Part shown: positions 1-6,706 of the stretch, piece after piece | Position numbering within the stretch: the stretch's first letter is position 1 | Layout of the letters: each line of letters starts with the position of its first letter | Origin: Eubacteriales Family XIII. Incertae Sedis bacterium | Lineage (GTDB): Bacteria > Bacillota > Clostridia > Peptostreptococcales > Anaerovoracaceae | NCBI GenBank assembly: GCA_031290715.1 | Contig: JAITNA010000118.1 | Span: 1 to 12,675, forward strand | DNA: 12,675 nt | Direction of reading: 5' to 3' | Notes under the pieces: generated by a model | Told to the model about the DNA's origin: nothing | Seen by the model: only the letters and a program-made list of their open reading frames with translations | The model's database searches: none | Position numbers and translations under genes: made by a program

Positions 1-2642
1 CGTTCCAATTCTTCGGCTTTTTTTCCGATGGGGTCGGCGCATATCGCAAAACTGCTGCCCTTGATCCCATGCACGGTCACCGCGACATTCGGCAGATCCG
101 CTTTATCAAAGTCCCGGAGCCGATCGATGAGCGCCGGCGTGCTCGCCGCGTAGGACCGGAGCGTTTGCAGATAGGCGTCCTCATCGTACGAAAATCGCGC
201 AAGCCCTTTCTCTAGATCGATTCCGTTGATGGAAATCGTTTCCAAAACCCCGCCGGATTCGCCGGATTCGCCGCCCCCGCCGGACACGTCGGCGGGCCGG
301 ACGCCGCCGGAGTCGCCGGACGCGCCGCCCACCGCCATTTGTTCCCGTTCCTTATCGCGAACCCACATGGTGATCACCTCGTCCATCTTGATGATGTCGA
401 TGGGTTTGGAGAGGAAGGCCTGAAAACCGTTTTGGAGGAAAATCTTATCCGTCCCGACGACCGCGTTCGCGGTGAGCGCGATGATGGGGACATGTTTGGC
501 GTATTCCGTCCCGATTTTCTCACGAATAATCTTCGTCGCTTCGATGCCGTCCATTTCCGGCATCATGTGATCCATGAAAATGGCGTCATACTTCATGGCG
601 GCGGCGCGGATGAGATCGATCGCCTTCTGCCCGCTCGTCACGCAATCGACCGTCATCCCGTAGGGCTTCATCATGCCCTTTGCCACATCGAGGTTCGTCG
701 GGACGTCGTCCACCACGAGTACGCGCGCGTAGGGCAGCTGCACCCGCAGCATTTTCTGGCTTTTGTCCCTCTTTTTTTCCGTGTAATGGAAGGCCATGAG
801 GTTGTTCGCGATCGTTTCCCCGATCGGCGTGTCCGTCACAAAGCCCTGCTTCAGCCGGACCGTGAATACGCTGCCCTTCATGTATTCGCTTTCCGCTAAG
901 ATTTCGCCATCCATCATATCGACCATTTGTTTTGTAATCGAGAGCCCGAGCCCTGTGCCTTCGATGGCGCGATTGCTCTTGGTATCCACTTGGCTGTAAT
1001 CGGTAAATAATTTCACCATATCTTCCTTCTTAATGCCGATTCCCGAATCCCGGATCGTGCTGACGAGCCAAATGTCATCGCCGTCCCGCTCGCAGGCCAG
1101 CGTCCAGTCCACCGTACCTTCCCGCGTATACTTGAACGCGTTTGACAGCAGATTGTTGAATACCTGTTTCACGCGAAGCTCATCCCCAAAGAGCTTGCTC
1201 GGCAAATTCCCGTCTATATGGAGCTTGAAATCAATGGGTTTCTCGCTGATACGCATGATATTCAGCGTGATGGTATCGTTGATCAGGCTCGGCATATCAT
1301 ACTCGACGGACAGCAGTTCAAACTTGCCCGACTCGATCTTGGAAATATCCAGAATGTCGTTGATCGTGCTGAGCAGGTTCATGCCCGCGCCGTAGATTTT
1401 CTCCAGGTTGTCGCGCGCCTCGCCCTCGATGGATTCATTCCCCAGCTCCAATTCCGAAAGGCCGATCACCGCGTTCAGCGGCGTGCGCATTTCATGGCTC
1501 ATATTCGCGAGGAACGTACTCTTTGTTTCCGAAGCTTTTTCGGCCGTGTCTTTCATGGCCAAGAGGTCCTGATTTTGTTGGTTGATTTCATCGATCATCG
1601 CGCGGTATTCGCTGACGTCGGACATGATGATCACATAGCCCTTGTACTTGTTATTGTGAATCATGAGTTTTTTTGTAACGGTGAACGTGAAGTACCGCTC
1701 GCTCCCGTCTTCAAGGGTCTGCGAAGCGGTCATCTCCATTTCCGTAAAGGTTTTTGCCGGGTCGTTTATTTCGAGTAACTGATGCGCGTCCGATTTTGCG
1801 CTTCTTGACTGCATGAAGCGGATCAAGTCGTCTATGGTCGTCCGGCCCGGAACAAAATCCACCTGATTGAAATATTCAAATTTTTTGATGTTCCCATCCA
1901 CGATCACCTTTTGCGCGTCCACGACGACGTAGATATCCGGCGAGGAATCCACAATGCTCGACAGGGCGCCCGTCTGAAGATTGAAGGCGCCGGCCGGGTT
2001 TGTGAATATCGCGAATATCGCAAATGTAATAAAATAGGCATAGGGGACGATGTCGTGCCCGATATCAAGCTGAGGGGTCGTGAACAGGATGTTCGCGAGG
2101 ATCGGCATGACGGCGGCGGCCGTGAGAATGATGATGTAATATTTGTTTTTGATCGTCTTGCAGAAATAGCCCATCAGGAAGGTAAAGGCGAGGACCCATA
2201 CCGCGATGCTGAGCGTATAGTGTACCCAGAATGCCGGCGCCAGCTGCGCGATCGGATAGGTATACGACTCAAAATACAGATGGTGCAGCCCGTTTGTCAG
2301 GATCATCAGGCAATCGATGATGGGCAGGACCAAGCTCAGCGTCACCACCGCCGGCTTGTTCAGGAATGCGGAACCGCTGATTTCACGGGCGAAGATCAGC
2401 GCGCAGTACGGGTTGAACGCGACGGCGACCATCCGCAGCGTATAGATCAAGGGGTAGATGGTTTCTGTGCTGACCATTGCGATGGCGCTGAACAGCACCC
2501 AGAAACTCATGGAAAGCCCGAGCGCGAACAGCCCTTTGTGCCGGCGATTGCGCTTGTCGGAGAACCAAAGCATCCCGATGAAGTAAATCACAACACCGAA
2601 GATGACCAATGATACTAAAAAAAGCAATCCCGTAGAATTCAT
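1..2642 (-). CDS. Hybrid sensor histidine kinase with 7TM, PAS, HisKA, HATPase, REC and HPt domains (3' end outside window)
   Basis: A membrane sensor kinase carrying a complete phosphorelay in one chain. About 880 residues lie in the window, and the reading frame runs off the left edge without a stop. It starts at ATG 2642-2640 behind a GGGGGAGAG ribosome binding site. Residues 1-225 are hydrophobic and resemble the 7TM N-terminal region of histidine kinases (note TNGLHHLYF). A PAS-like region spans about 229-340 and is followed by a helical linker. The H-box SHEMRTPLNAVIG places the phospho-acceptor at His383. The ATPase domain shows an N-box (NNLLSNAFKYT, near 500), DSGIGI (near 531) and GTGLGLSI (near 561). 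The receiver has Asp645/Asp646, phospho-acceptor Asp691 (FMDHMMPEMDG) and Lys746 (SKPI). After a Gly/Ser-rich linker, an HPt motif HGIKGSS gives His858. The expected order is His383 to Asp691 to His858 and then an unseen response regulator. The signal is unknown. Family assignment is secure. Confidence 0.95.
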   Translation of the reverse strand, partial: MNSTGLLFLVSLVIFGVVIYFIGMLWFSDKRNRRHKGLFALGLSMSFWVLFSAIAMVSTETIYPLIYTLRMVAVAFNPYCALIFAREISGSAFLNKPAVVTLSLVLPIIDCLMILTNGLHHLYFESYTYPIAQLAPAFWVHYTLSIAVWVLAFTFLMGYFCKTIKNKYYIIILTAAAVMPILANILFTTPQLDIGHDIVPYAYFITFAIFAIFTNPAGAFNLQTGALSSIVDSSPDIYVVVDAQKVIVDGNIKKFEYFNQVDFVPGRTTIDDLIRFMQSRSAKSDAHQLLEINDPAKTFTEMEMTASQTLEDGSERYFTFTVTKKLMIHNNKYKGYVIIMSDVSEYRAMIDEINQQNQDLLAMKDTAEKASETKSTFLANMSHEMRTPLNAVIGLSELELGNESIEGEARDNLEKIYGAGMNLLSTINDILDISKIESGKFELLSVEYDMPSLINDTITLNIMRISEKPIDFKLHIDGNLPSKLFGDELRVKQVFNNLLSNAFKYTREGTVDWTLACERDGDDIWLVSTIRDSGIGIKKEDMVKLFTDYSQVDTKSNRAIEGTGLGLSITKQMVDMMDGEILAESEYMKGSVFTVRLKQGFVTDTPIGETIANNLMAFHYTEKKRDKSQKMLRVQLPYARVLVVDDVPTNLDVAKGMMKPYGMTVDCVTSGQKAIDLIRAAAMKYDAIFMDHMMPEMDGIEATKIIREKIGTEYAKHVPIIALTANAVVGTDKIFLQNGFQAFLSKPIDIIKMDEVITMWVRDKEREQMAVGGASGDSGGVRPADVSGGGGESGESGGVLETISINGIDLEKGLARFSYDEDAYLQTLRSYAASTPALIDRLRDFDKADLPNVAVTVHGIKGSSFAICADPIGKKAEELE

Positions 2643-2720
2643 TTGCTCTCCCCCATGCCCTCCGGCAAAAACAGCAAAATCGTAGTCCGATATGTTTTAC
2701 AAATTGGTTGATATAATATT

Positions 2721-2749
2721 TATTATGATACTTTTTCAGAAAATGTCAA
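2721..2749 (-). promoter_or_regulatory. Promoter of the hybrid kinase
   Basis: On the minus strand, TTGACA (2749-2744) is followed after 17 bases by ATAATA (2726-2721), or by TAATAA one base further on. This is a near-consensus sigma-70/sigma-A promoter about 75 bases upstream of the kinase start. The -10 lies inside a small palindrome (ATAATA-TT-TATTAT, 2713-2726). The surrounding 2690-2875 stretch is strongly AT-rich. No equally clear promoter was seen for the divergent gene at 2876. Confidence 0.65.
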
Positions 2750-2875
2750 TCAGTAAATTTCGATTTACAGGTAAATTTGTAATTTGGCTATCATCCTTAC
2801 TATTTTTTTGCAGATGGGATTTGTTGTGGCATTTTCTGATCGTTTGGGGTAATATATTCTTGAAAGGGAAAATAT

Positions 2876-3802
2876 ATGGTACTGAGGACACGCTTCAAAA
2901 CGGTAATATCTTTGGTTTTGCTTGCCGCCATCTGTCTGACGGGCACGGCTTTTGCGGCGCCGTGGCCGACAAAAGAAGTATGGAAGGCTTTGGACTATGA
3001 CAATCCGGTCGCGCAGGACGCGGTGAAAGGCGTCCCGCAGACGCAGTTTCTCGGCGCCGACGAGCGGGCGACTCCTTTTGGGACGGTCGATGTGTCTTTT
3101 GCGGATAAGGGGCTGCTGTACATCGATTTCGGCGAGGCGGCGCAGGGCGAGAATATCCGTCTGCTTTTGACGATGGACGCGCCCGCTGAAAATGAAGAGC
3201 TCAATATGTTTGCGACGCGGCCCTATCTCAAAGCCGGTTTTTTCCCGCTCATCTACGGGCCGGGTGAATATACGCTGTTTGTCTACAAACAAAATTCGGG
3301 CGACATCTACGATCTGTCTTGGATCGAAACGCAGATCGTTTCGGATTTCGCGGAAGAAGAACCGTGGAAATACGCAAACGTATTTTCGGAACACGGGGAC
3401 GCCAGTCTTTTTGCTACCGTTGCGGCCAATCTCTGCGAAGGCGAAGTTACCGACGCTGCGAAAGCGCGGAATATCTGCGCTTTTGTATCAAAGTACATGA
3501 AGTATGACAAGGCGCTCGGCGCGGATATTAAGTCGGGTCTTGCGAATGATACGCTGCGGTCGAACAGCGCCGACGACGTATTTGAAAACGGAAACGGGGT
3601 CTGCGTACAGTACGCGATGCTCATGAACGCCATGTGCCGTTCCGTCGGGATACCGTCGCGGGAGGTTTGGGGGCATACGGACGCCGGCCTTTACCACGCC
3701 TGGAATGAGGTCTGGGCAGAGGGGGTCTGGGTCACGGCCGACCCCTTGGCAAACCGCTGGGATGTCAAAGGATACGAGAAATTCATCGATACCTACCGAT
3801 GA
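2876..3802 (+). CDS. Secreted transglutaminase-like protein
   Basis: A 308-residue exported protein with a C-terminal transglutaminase-like core, a papain-type fold that in bacteria usually acts as a peptidase or amidase on peptides or the cell wall. The start at 2876 has a GAAAGGG site about 7 bases upstream. Residues 1-27 form a signal peptide (basic start, hydrophobic core, TAFA before APWP). Residues 28-170 have no domain I recognise. The core runs from about 190 to 300 and shows the triad in order: Cys243 in NGVCVQYA, His274 in YHAWNEVW and Asp289 in ADPLA. The triad looks intact, so activity is plausible. It is divergent from the sensor kinase, so it could be a regulatory target, but nothing in the sequence proves this. 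There is no membrane anchor or wall-binding repeat, so it is probably released or loosely held. Substrate unknown. Confidence 0.88.
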   Translation: MVLRTRFKTVISLVLLAAICLTGTAFAAPWPTKEVWKALDYDNPVAQDAVKGVPQTQFLGADERATPFGTVDVSFADKGLLYIDFGEAAQGENIRLLLTMDAPAENEELNMFATRPYLKAGFFPLIYGPGEYTLFVYKQNSGDIYDLSWIETQIVSDFAEEEPWKYANVFSEHGDASLFATVAANLCEGEVTDAAKARNICAFVSKYMKYDKALGADIKSGLANDTLRSNSADDVFENGNGVCVQYAMLMNAMCRSVGIPSREVWGHTDAGLYHAWNEVWAEGVWVTADPLANRWDVKGYEKFIDTYR

Positions 3803-3829
3803 GTAACACAAAGGGGTCAGCTAAATACT

Positions 3830-3919
3830 GTCATTCCCGAGGTGCCCGCAGGGCAATCCCGGGAATCCAGAGGTAAATATGTCACTGGAGTCCCGGTTCG
3901 CTTCGCGCCCGGGAATGAC
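3830..3919. repeat. 90-bp nested palindromic element (MITE/REP-like)
   Basis: The ends are perfect 10-bp inverted repeats: GTCATTCCCG (3830-3839) and CGGGAATGAC (3910-3919). Inside lies a second pair, CGGGAATCCAG (3860-3870) against CTGGAGTCCCG (3885-3895), with one mismatch. Each half also folds alone, for example TGCCC-GCA-GGGCA at 3843-3855. This is the form of the dispersed ATTCCC/GGGAAT repeat elements known from many bacterial genomes. It sits 28 bases after the transglutaminase stop and has no coding capacity. Transcribed, it would form a strong hairpin that could act as a 3' end or mRNA-stability element. Confidence 0.7.
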
Positions 3920-3986
3920 AATGGGCAAGCAAGTCTGAGCAGTTACTTTTATTTTGGGTCTTTTTTTTATTTGGGGGCGAAATGTG

Positions 3987-4016
3987 TTGACAAGGGGCTT
4001 TGCTCGGGTGTATATT
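3987..4016 (+). promoter_or_regulatory. Strong promoter of the surface-protein/symporter operon
   Basis: TTGACA at 3987-3992 is followed after 18 bases by TATATT at 4011-4016. This is a perfect -35 and a near-consensus -10. Transcription would start near 4023 and leave an untranslated leader of about 205 bases before the first gene at 4229. Confidence 0.75.
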
Positions 4017-4032
4017 TCTTATATCAATTATT

Positions 4033-4061
4033 ATATAACATATATGCATAGTATGTTATAT
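4033..4061 (+). promoter_or_regulatory. AT-rich palindrome at the start of the transcript (operator or 5' stem-loop)
   Basis: ATATAACATA (4033-4042) and TATGTTATAT (4052-4061) are perfect 10-bp inverted repeats separated by 9 bases. An outer pair, ATCAA (4023-4027) and TTGAT (4065-4069), could extend the stem. The position just downstream of the predicted start site fits a repressor operator or a 5'-end stem-loop that stabilises the mRNA. The sequence cannot tell these apart. Confidence 0.5.
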
Positions 4062-4107
4062 TGCTTGATTGGATTGCCGCAGGTGGGTTTTTTGATTCGC
4101 CGGGCAC

Positions 4108-4224
4108 TTGGAAAGGGCGCTTGTTGGTTTCCTTTCCAAATAGCAGGGACGCGTCGTTCGAGCGGCGCGCCCCGGGTGCTTGCACCGATCCGCATATCCG
4201 TTGCATAAGAGTTTTGGAAAGGAG
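4108..4224 (+). promoter_or_regulatory. Structured leader with a possible Shine-Dalgarno sequestering switch
   Basis: CCTTTCCAAA (4131-4140) has two perfect partners. It can pair with TTGGAAAGG (4108-4116), forming a 9-bp local hairpin. It can also pair with TTTGGAAAGG (4213-4222), a 10-bp match that covers the AAAGGAG ribosome binding site (4218-4224) of the gene at 4229. The two pairings exclude each other. Between them lie two further hairpins: CGCGTCG/CGGCGCG with a TTCGAG loop (4150-4169) and GGTG-CTTG-CACC (4175-4186, with 4179/4182 able to extend it). This is the layout of a translation-control element such as a riboswitch or protein-bound leader. I do not recognise it as a known riboswitch class. 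Confidence 0.45.
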
Positions 4225-4228
4225 AAGC

Positions 4229-6706
4229 ATGATGACATTATACCATGCGAAACAGAAATCAGTATCACAAACACGGCTTGATCCGAGAAGGATTCTTCTG
4301 TGTGCTTTGCTGTGCGCGGCGCTTGTTTTGGCGATGCCGGCTTTGCCGCGGTCGGGCGGCGCTGTGTACGCGGAGGACGGCGCGTCCGCCGCGGATGAAT
4401 CCTCGGCGGCGGGGACTTCGGACGCCGACGGGATTTCGGTCAATGACGCGGACGCGGACGGGATTGCGCCGGACGGCGAAAGCAGTACGGGCGAAGACGA
4501 GATCGCGCCGGACGGCGCAGGCGGTACGGACGGCGCGGACGGCGAAAGCACCCCCGCGGTCAAAGCCGCCGCCGGAACATCCGCGCCCGCTTTGACGGAC
4601 ACGAAAACAGGGGCGGCTTCGGATGTGCCCGCTTCCGATACGAAAGATTCCGCGCGGGAAGCCGCGGGCATCGCCGCGCTCGCCGCCAATCAGAAAGCAA
4701 TCAGCGATCCCGTCGTGGCGCCGTGGAAGAAAACGGTGACGACGACCGGGGATTATCTTTACGATGAATACAAGGCATACGGTTTGCCGGCGGATCACGT
4801 CTTTGAGGACATCACGCAGGAACGCGTGCTCGATATCCTGAGCAGCTCCGGTGATTATTATATCGTATTCGCGGGGCCGAACAGGGTCGCAAGCCGGACG
4901 ATTCTCGCGGCCGTCGACGCACAGGCCAAGGCGAACGGCATTACGAAGATTTATCATTTTGATCCCTATATTGACGGCTATCAGCTGGATATTTCGGATC
5001 CGGGAACCGTGTTCAAAAGAAACAATAACGCCGAAGGTTCCGTTTATGCGCTTTGGGAGAATGTGTTCGCGTTGGCGGGGACAGACAATATTTTGGATCC
5101 GGCGCAGGGCTTTGATTCGGACGACGCGCTCCTGATCCGCTTTAACAAGGAACTTGCGACGAAGATTGCGGCGTCCTACAAACTCAGCTTGGGCGAAGCG
5201 ATCGGCGGCTATGACGCGGACGCGGCAAACACGGCGATTGCAAGCGTGTTCAAAAACAACAACGGCGCCGTCGTTCCGTCCGGCGTGCGCACGAGCTATG
5301 ATTATTATTCCAGGACCTTCAACCTCCGGAACGCGGATGTCGCCGCGGCGCCTGTCATACAGGCGGAAGATCAAGAAAACTTCCCGCTGCGGCAGCTGAC
5401 GTTCCCGGCGCTCTTCAATCTGTACAACACGCCGGGGGAGCATGTGATCCTGTACGGCTCCGTCTGGTGCGTGAATACGCTCGCTATGATTGAATCCTTT
5501 GTCGACGGCTCCAAGGCCGCGAACAAGATATCCTATGTCTTTGACACCAGTCTTGGCAGCCCCTTTAACGTCGACGCGGACACCGGGGAAATCGCCGTCG
5601 GGGGCTTCAATAATCAAACGTGGAACGCCCGCAACAGCGACAGCGCTTTGCGTAACACCGGCTATTATTACGGGGAAGCCGTGCGCCCGCTGAAGACTTT
5701 CATTACGGAAAATCAGAGTCAGGGAATCGCGAACGTCAACGGGACGAATCCTTCGCAAACCGAGGCGGCGGCCACGGGTTCGCAGCTCGGGATCAGCTTC
5801 TATCCGGACGGCGACCTGAACGGAACCCTTACGAGTACCGTGCCATGGGAGGATACTGACGCGCCGAAGAACGCAATTCGCCTGCAGCTCCCGTTCCTCA
5901 TTACTTACAACAAAGACGTGACGGCCGCTCCCGTGACGAACCAGTGGCTTCACAAGAACGCGAATAACAGCGCTTATACGGAATTCATGCTTCAGGTGAG
6001 CCATTATCGGGATCCGGAAGGCTCCGCCGGGGCGCTGCAAAGTTCTTGGGCACCGGAGATCACTTTCGGTCAGGCCGCGCTTGAATCCATCGAACTCTAC
6101 GCACCCATCTTTGCGGCGGGTACGGATCTGATCAACCCGGAGGACGACCCCATCGACCCCATCGTCGACAATGACAATGACGGCGACGGCGATGGCGACG
6201 GCGATGACGGCGATGGCGACGGTACAACGCCTACGCCAACGACGGCCCCGGCCAATGCGACGCTCGTCAGGAGCGGCGGCCTTGTGAGCAGCGACGGCAT
6301 CGTCCATTACATACGCGGCAGCGGAAAGGATTTCGTCGTTGAAATCTTCAAGGACTTCGATCCGAACGCGAGAGTTGCGGTCAATGGGACGGCCTTGCCA
6401 AGCAGCGCGTACAAGCTGACGGCGGGCAGCACGATTGTGACGATCTTCTCCTCCTATCTCGATACGCTCGCGGTGGGCCGCTATGACGTCACTGTGACCT
6501 TCTCGGACGGCTATGTCGAGCGGCAAACGATCGCGGTCAGCGAGGACGATCCGGCCGTCCCTGTGACGACCGCGGCAGCAACGACGCCCAAGACCGGAGA
6601 TGATGCAAGCCCCGCGCTTTATTTGATCGGGCTTCTCGCCGCCGCCGCGGTACTCGTGTTTGTACTGCGCGGCAGAAGGAAAAAAGAAAGAGGAAGCGTT
6701 TCGTGA
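4229..6706 (+). CDS. Large surface-anchored protein with thioredoxin-like segments, X2-like domain and xPKTG C-terminus
   Basis: An 825-residue exported protein. The frame is open further upstream, but ATG 4229 is chosen because AAAGGAG lies 4 bases before it and a signal peptide begins there (basic start, hydrophobic core 21-40, likely cleavage after VYA at 48). Residues 49-160 are a low-complexity Ala/Gly/Asp linker. Two regions look thioredoxin-like: one around 208-252 (YYIVFAGPN, no cysteine) and one around 402-445, where a beta strand leads into SVWCVNT with a single Cys414. Residues 647-665 are an Asp/Asn-Gly tract. About 680-775 resembles the X2/Ig-like module of surface proteins (SSAYKLTAGSTIVTIFSSYL). 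The end shows TPKTG (786-790), a hydrophobic helix (about 794-813) and a basic tail, as in sortase substrates with non-canonical motifs. Its stop overlaps the start of the symporter gene. Probable role: surface binding or redox handling of the transported substrate. This is inference. Confidence 0.85.
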   Translation: MMTLYHAKQKSVSQTRLDPRRILLCALLCAALVLAMPALPRSGGAVYAEDGASAADESSAAGTSDADGISVNDADADGIAPDGESSTGEDEIAPDGAGGTDGADGESTPAVKAAAGTSAPALTDTKTGAASDVPASDTKDSAREAAGIAALAANQKAISDPVVAPWKKTVTTTGDYLYDEYKAYGLPADHVFEDITQERVLDILSSSGDYYIVFAGPNRVASRTILAAVDAQAKANGITKIYHFDPYIDGYQLDISDPGTVFKRNNNAEGSVYALWENVFALAGTDNILDPAQGFDSDDALLIRFNKELATKIAASYKLSLGEAIGGYDADAANTAIASVFKNNNGAVVPSGVRTSYDYYSRTFNLRNADVAAAPVIQAEDQENFPLRQLTFPALFNLYNTPGEHVILYGSVWCVNTLAMIESFVDGSKAANKISYVFDTSLGSPFNVDADTGEIAVGGFNNQTWNARNSDSALRNTGYYYGEAVRPLKTFITENQSQGIANVNGTNPSQTEAAATGSQLGISFYPDGDLNGTLTSTVPWEDTDAPKNAIRLQLPFLITYNKDVTAAPVTNQWLHKNANNSAYTEFMLQVSHYRDPEGSAGALQSSWAPEITFGQAALESIELYAPIFAAGTDLINPEDDPIDPIVDNDNDGDGDGDGDDGDGDGTTPTPTTAPANATLVRSGGLVSSDGIVHYIRGSGKDFVVEIFKDFDPNARVAVNGTALPSSAYKLTAGSTIVTIFSSYLDTLAVGRYDVTVTFSDGYVERQTIAVSEDDPAVPVTTAAATTPKTGDDASPALYLIGLLAAAAVLVFVLRGRRKKERGSVS
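6167..6223 (+). repeat. GAC/GAT-GGC repeat coding an Asp-Gly tract
   Basis: A run of alternating GAC/GAT and GGC/AAT codons encodes residues 647-665 of the surface protein. It separates the thioredoxin-like part from the X2-like domain. The acidic spacing could bind divalent cations. The repetitive DNA is a likely site of length variation between strains. Confidence 0.7.

Noticed and set aside
2850..2858. Plus-strand -10-like TAATAT/TATATT before the transglutaminase gene
   Set aside because: No -35 at a normal distance, and the start would fall almost on the ribosome binding site.
4044..4208. Leader peptide of about 54 residues from ATG 4044, ending just before the ribosome binding site
   Set aside because: No Shine-Dalgarno sequence precedes it (AT-rich palindrome instead), and it overlaps the structured leader. 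It remains a formal possibility for a translation-coupled leader.
4061..4228. N-terminal extension of the 825-residue protein to a TTG at 4061
   Set aside because: The frame is open, but there is no ribosome binding site at 4061, the extension has no signal-like character, and ATG 4229 has AAAGGAG plus a signal peptide right after it.
4265..6526. Long minus-strand open frame opposite the surface protein
   Set aside because: GC-rich codon shadow of the real gene: Arg/Val-rich translation, no recognisable domain, no suitable start site. The same applies to the minus-strand frame at 6619-7740 and the plus-strand frames across 339-2612.
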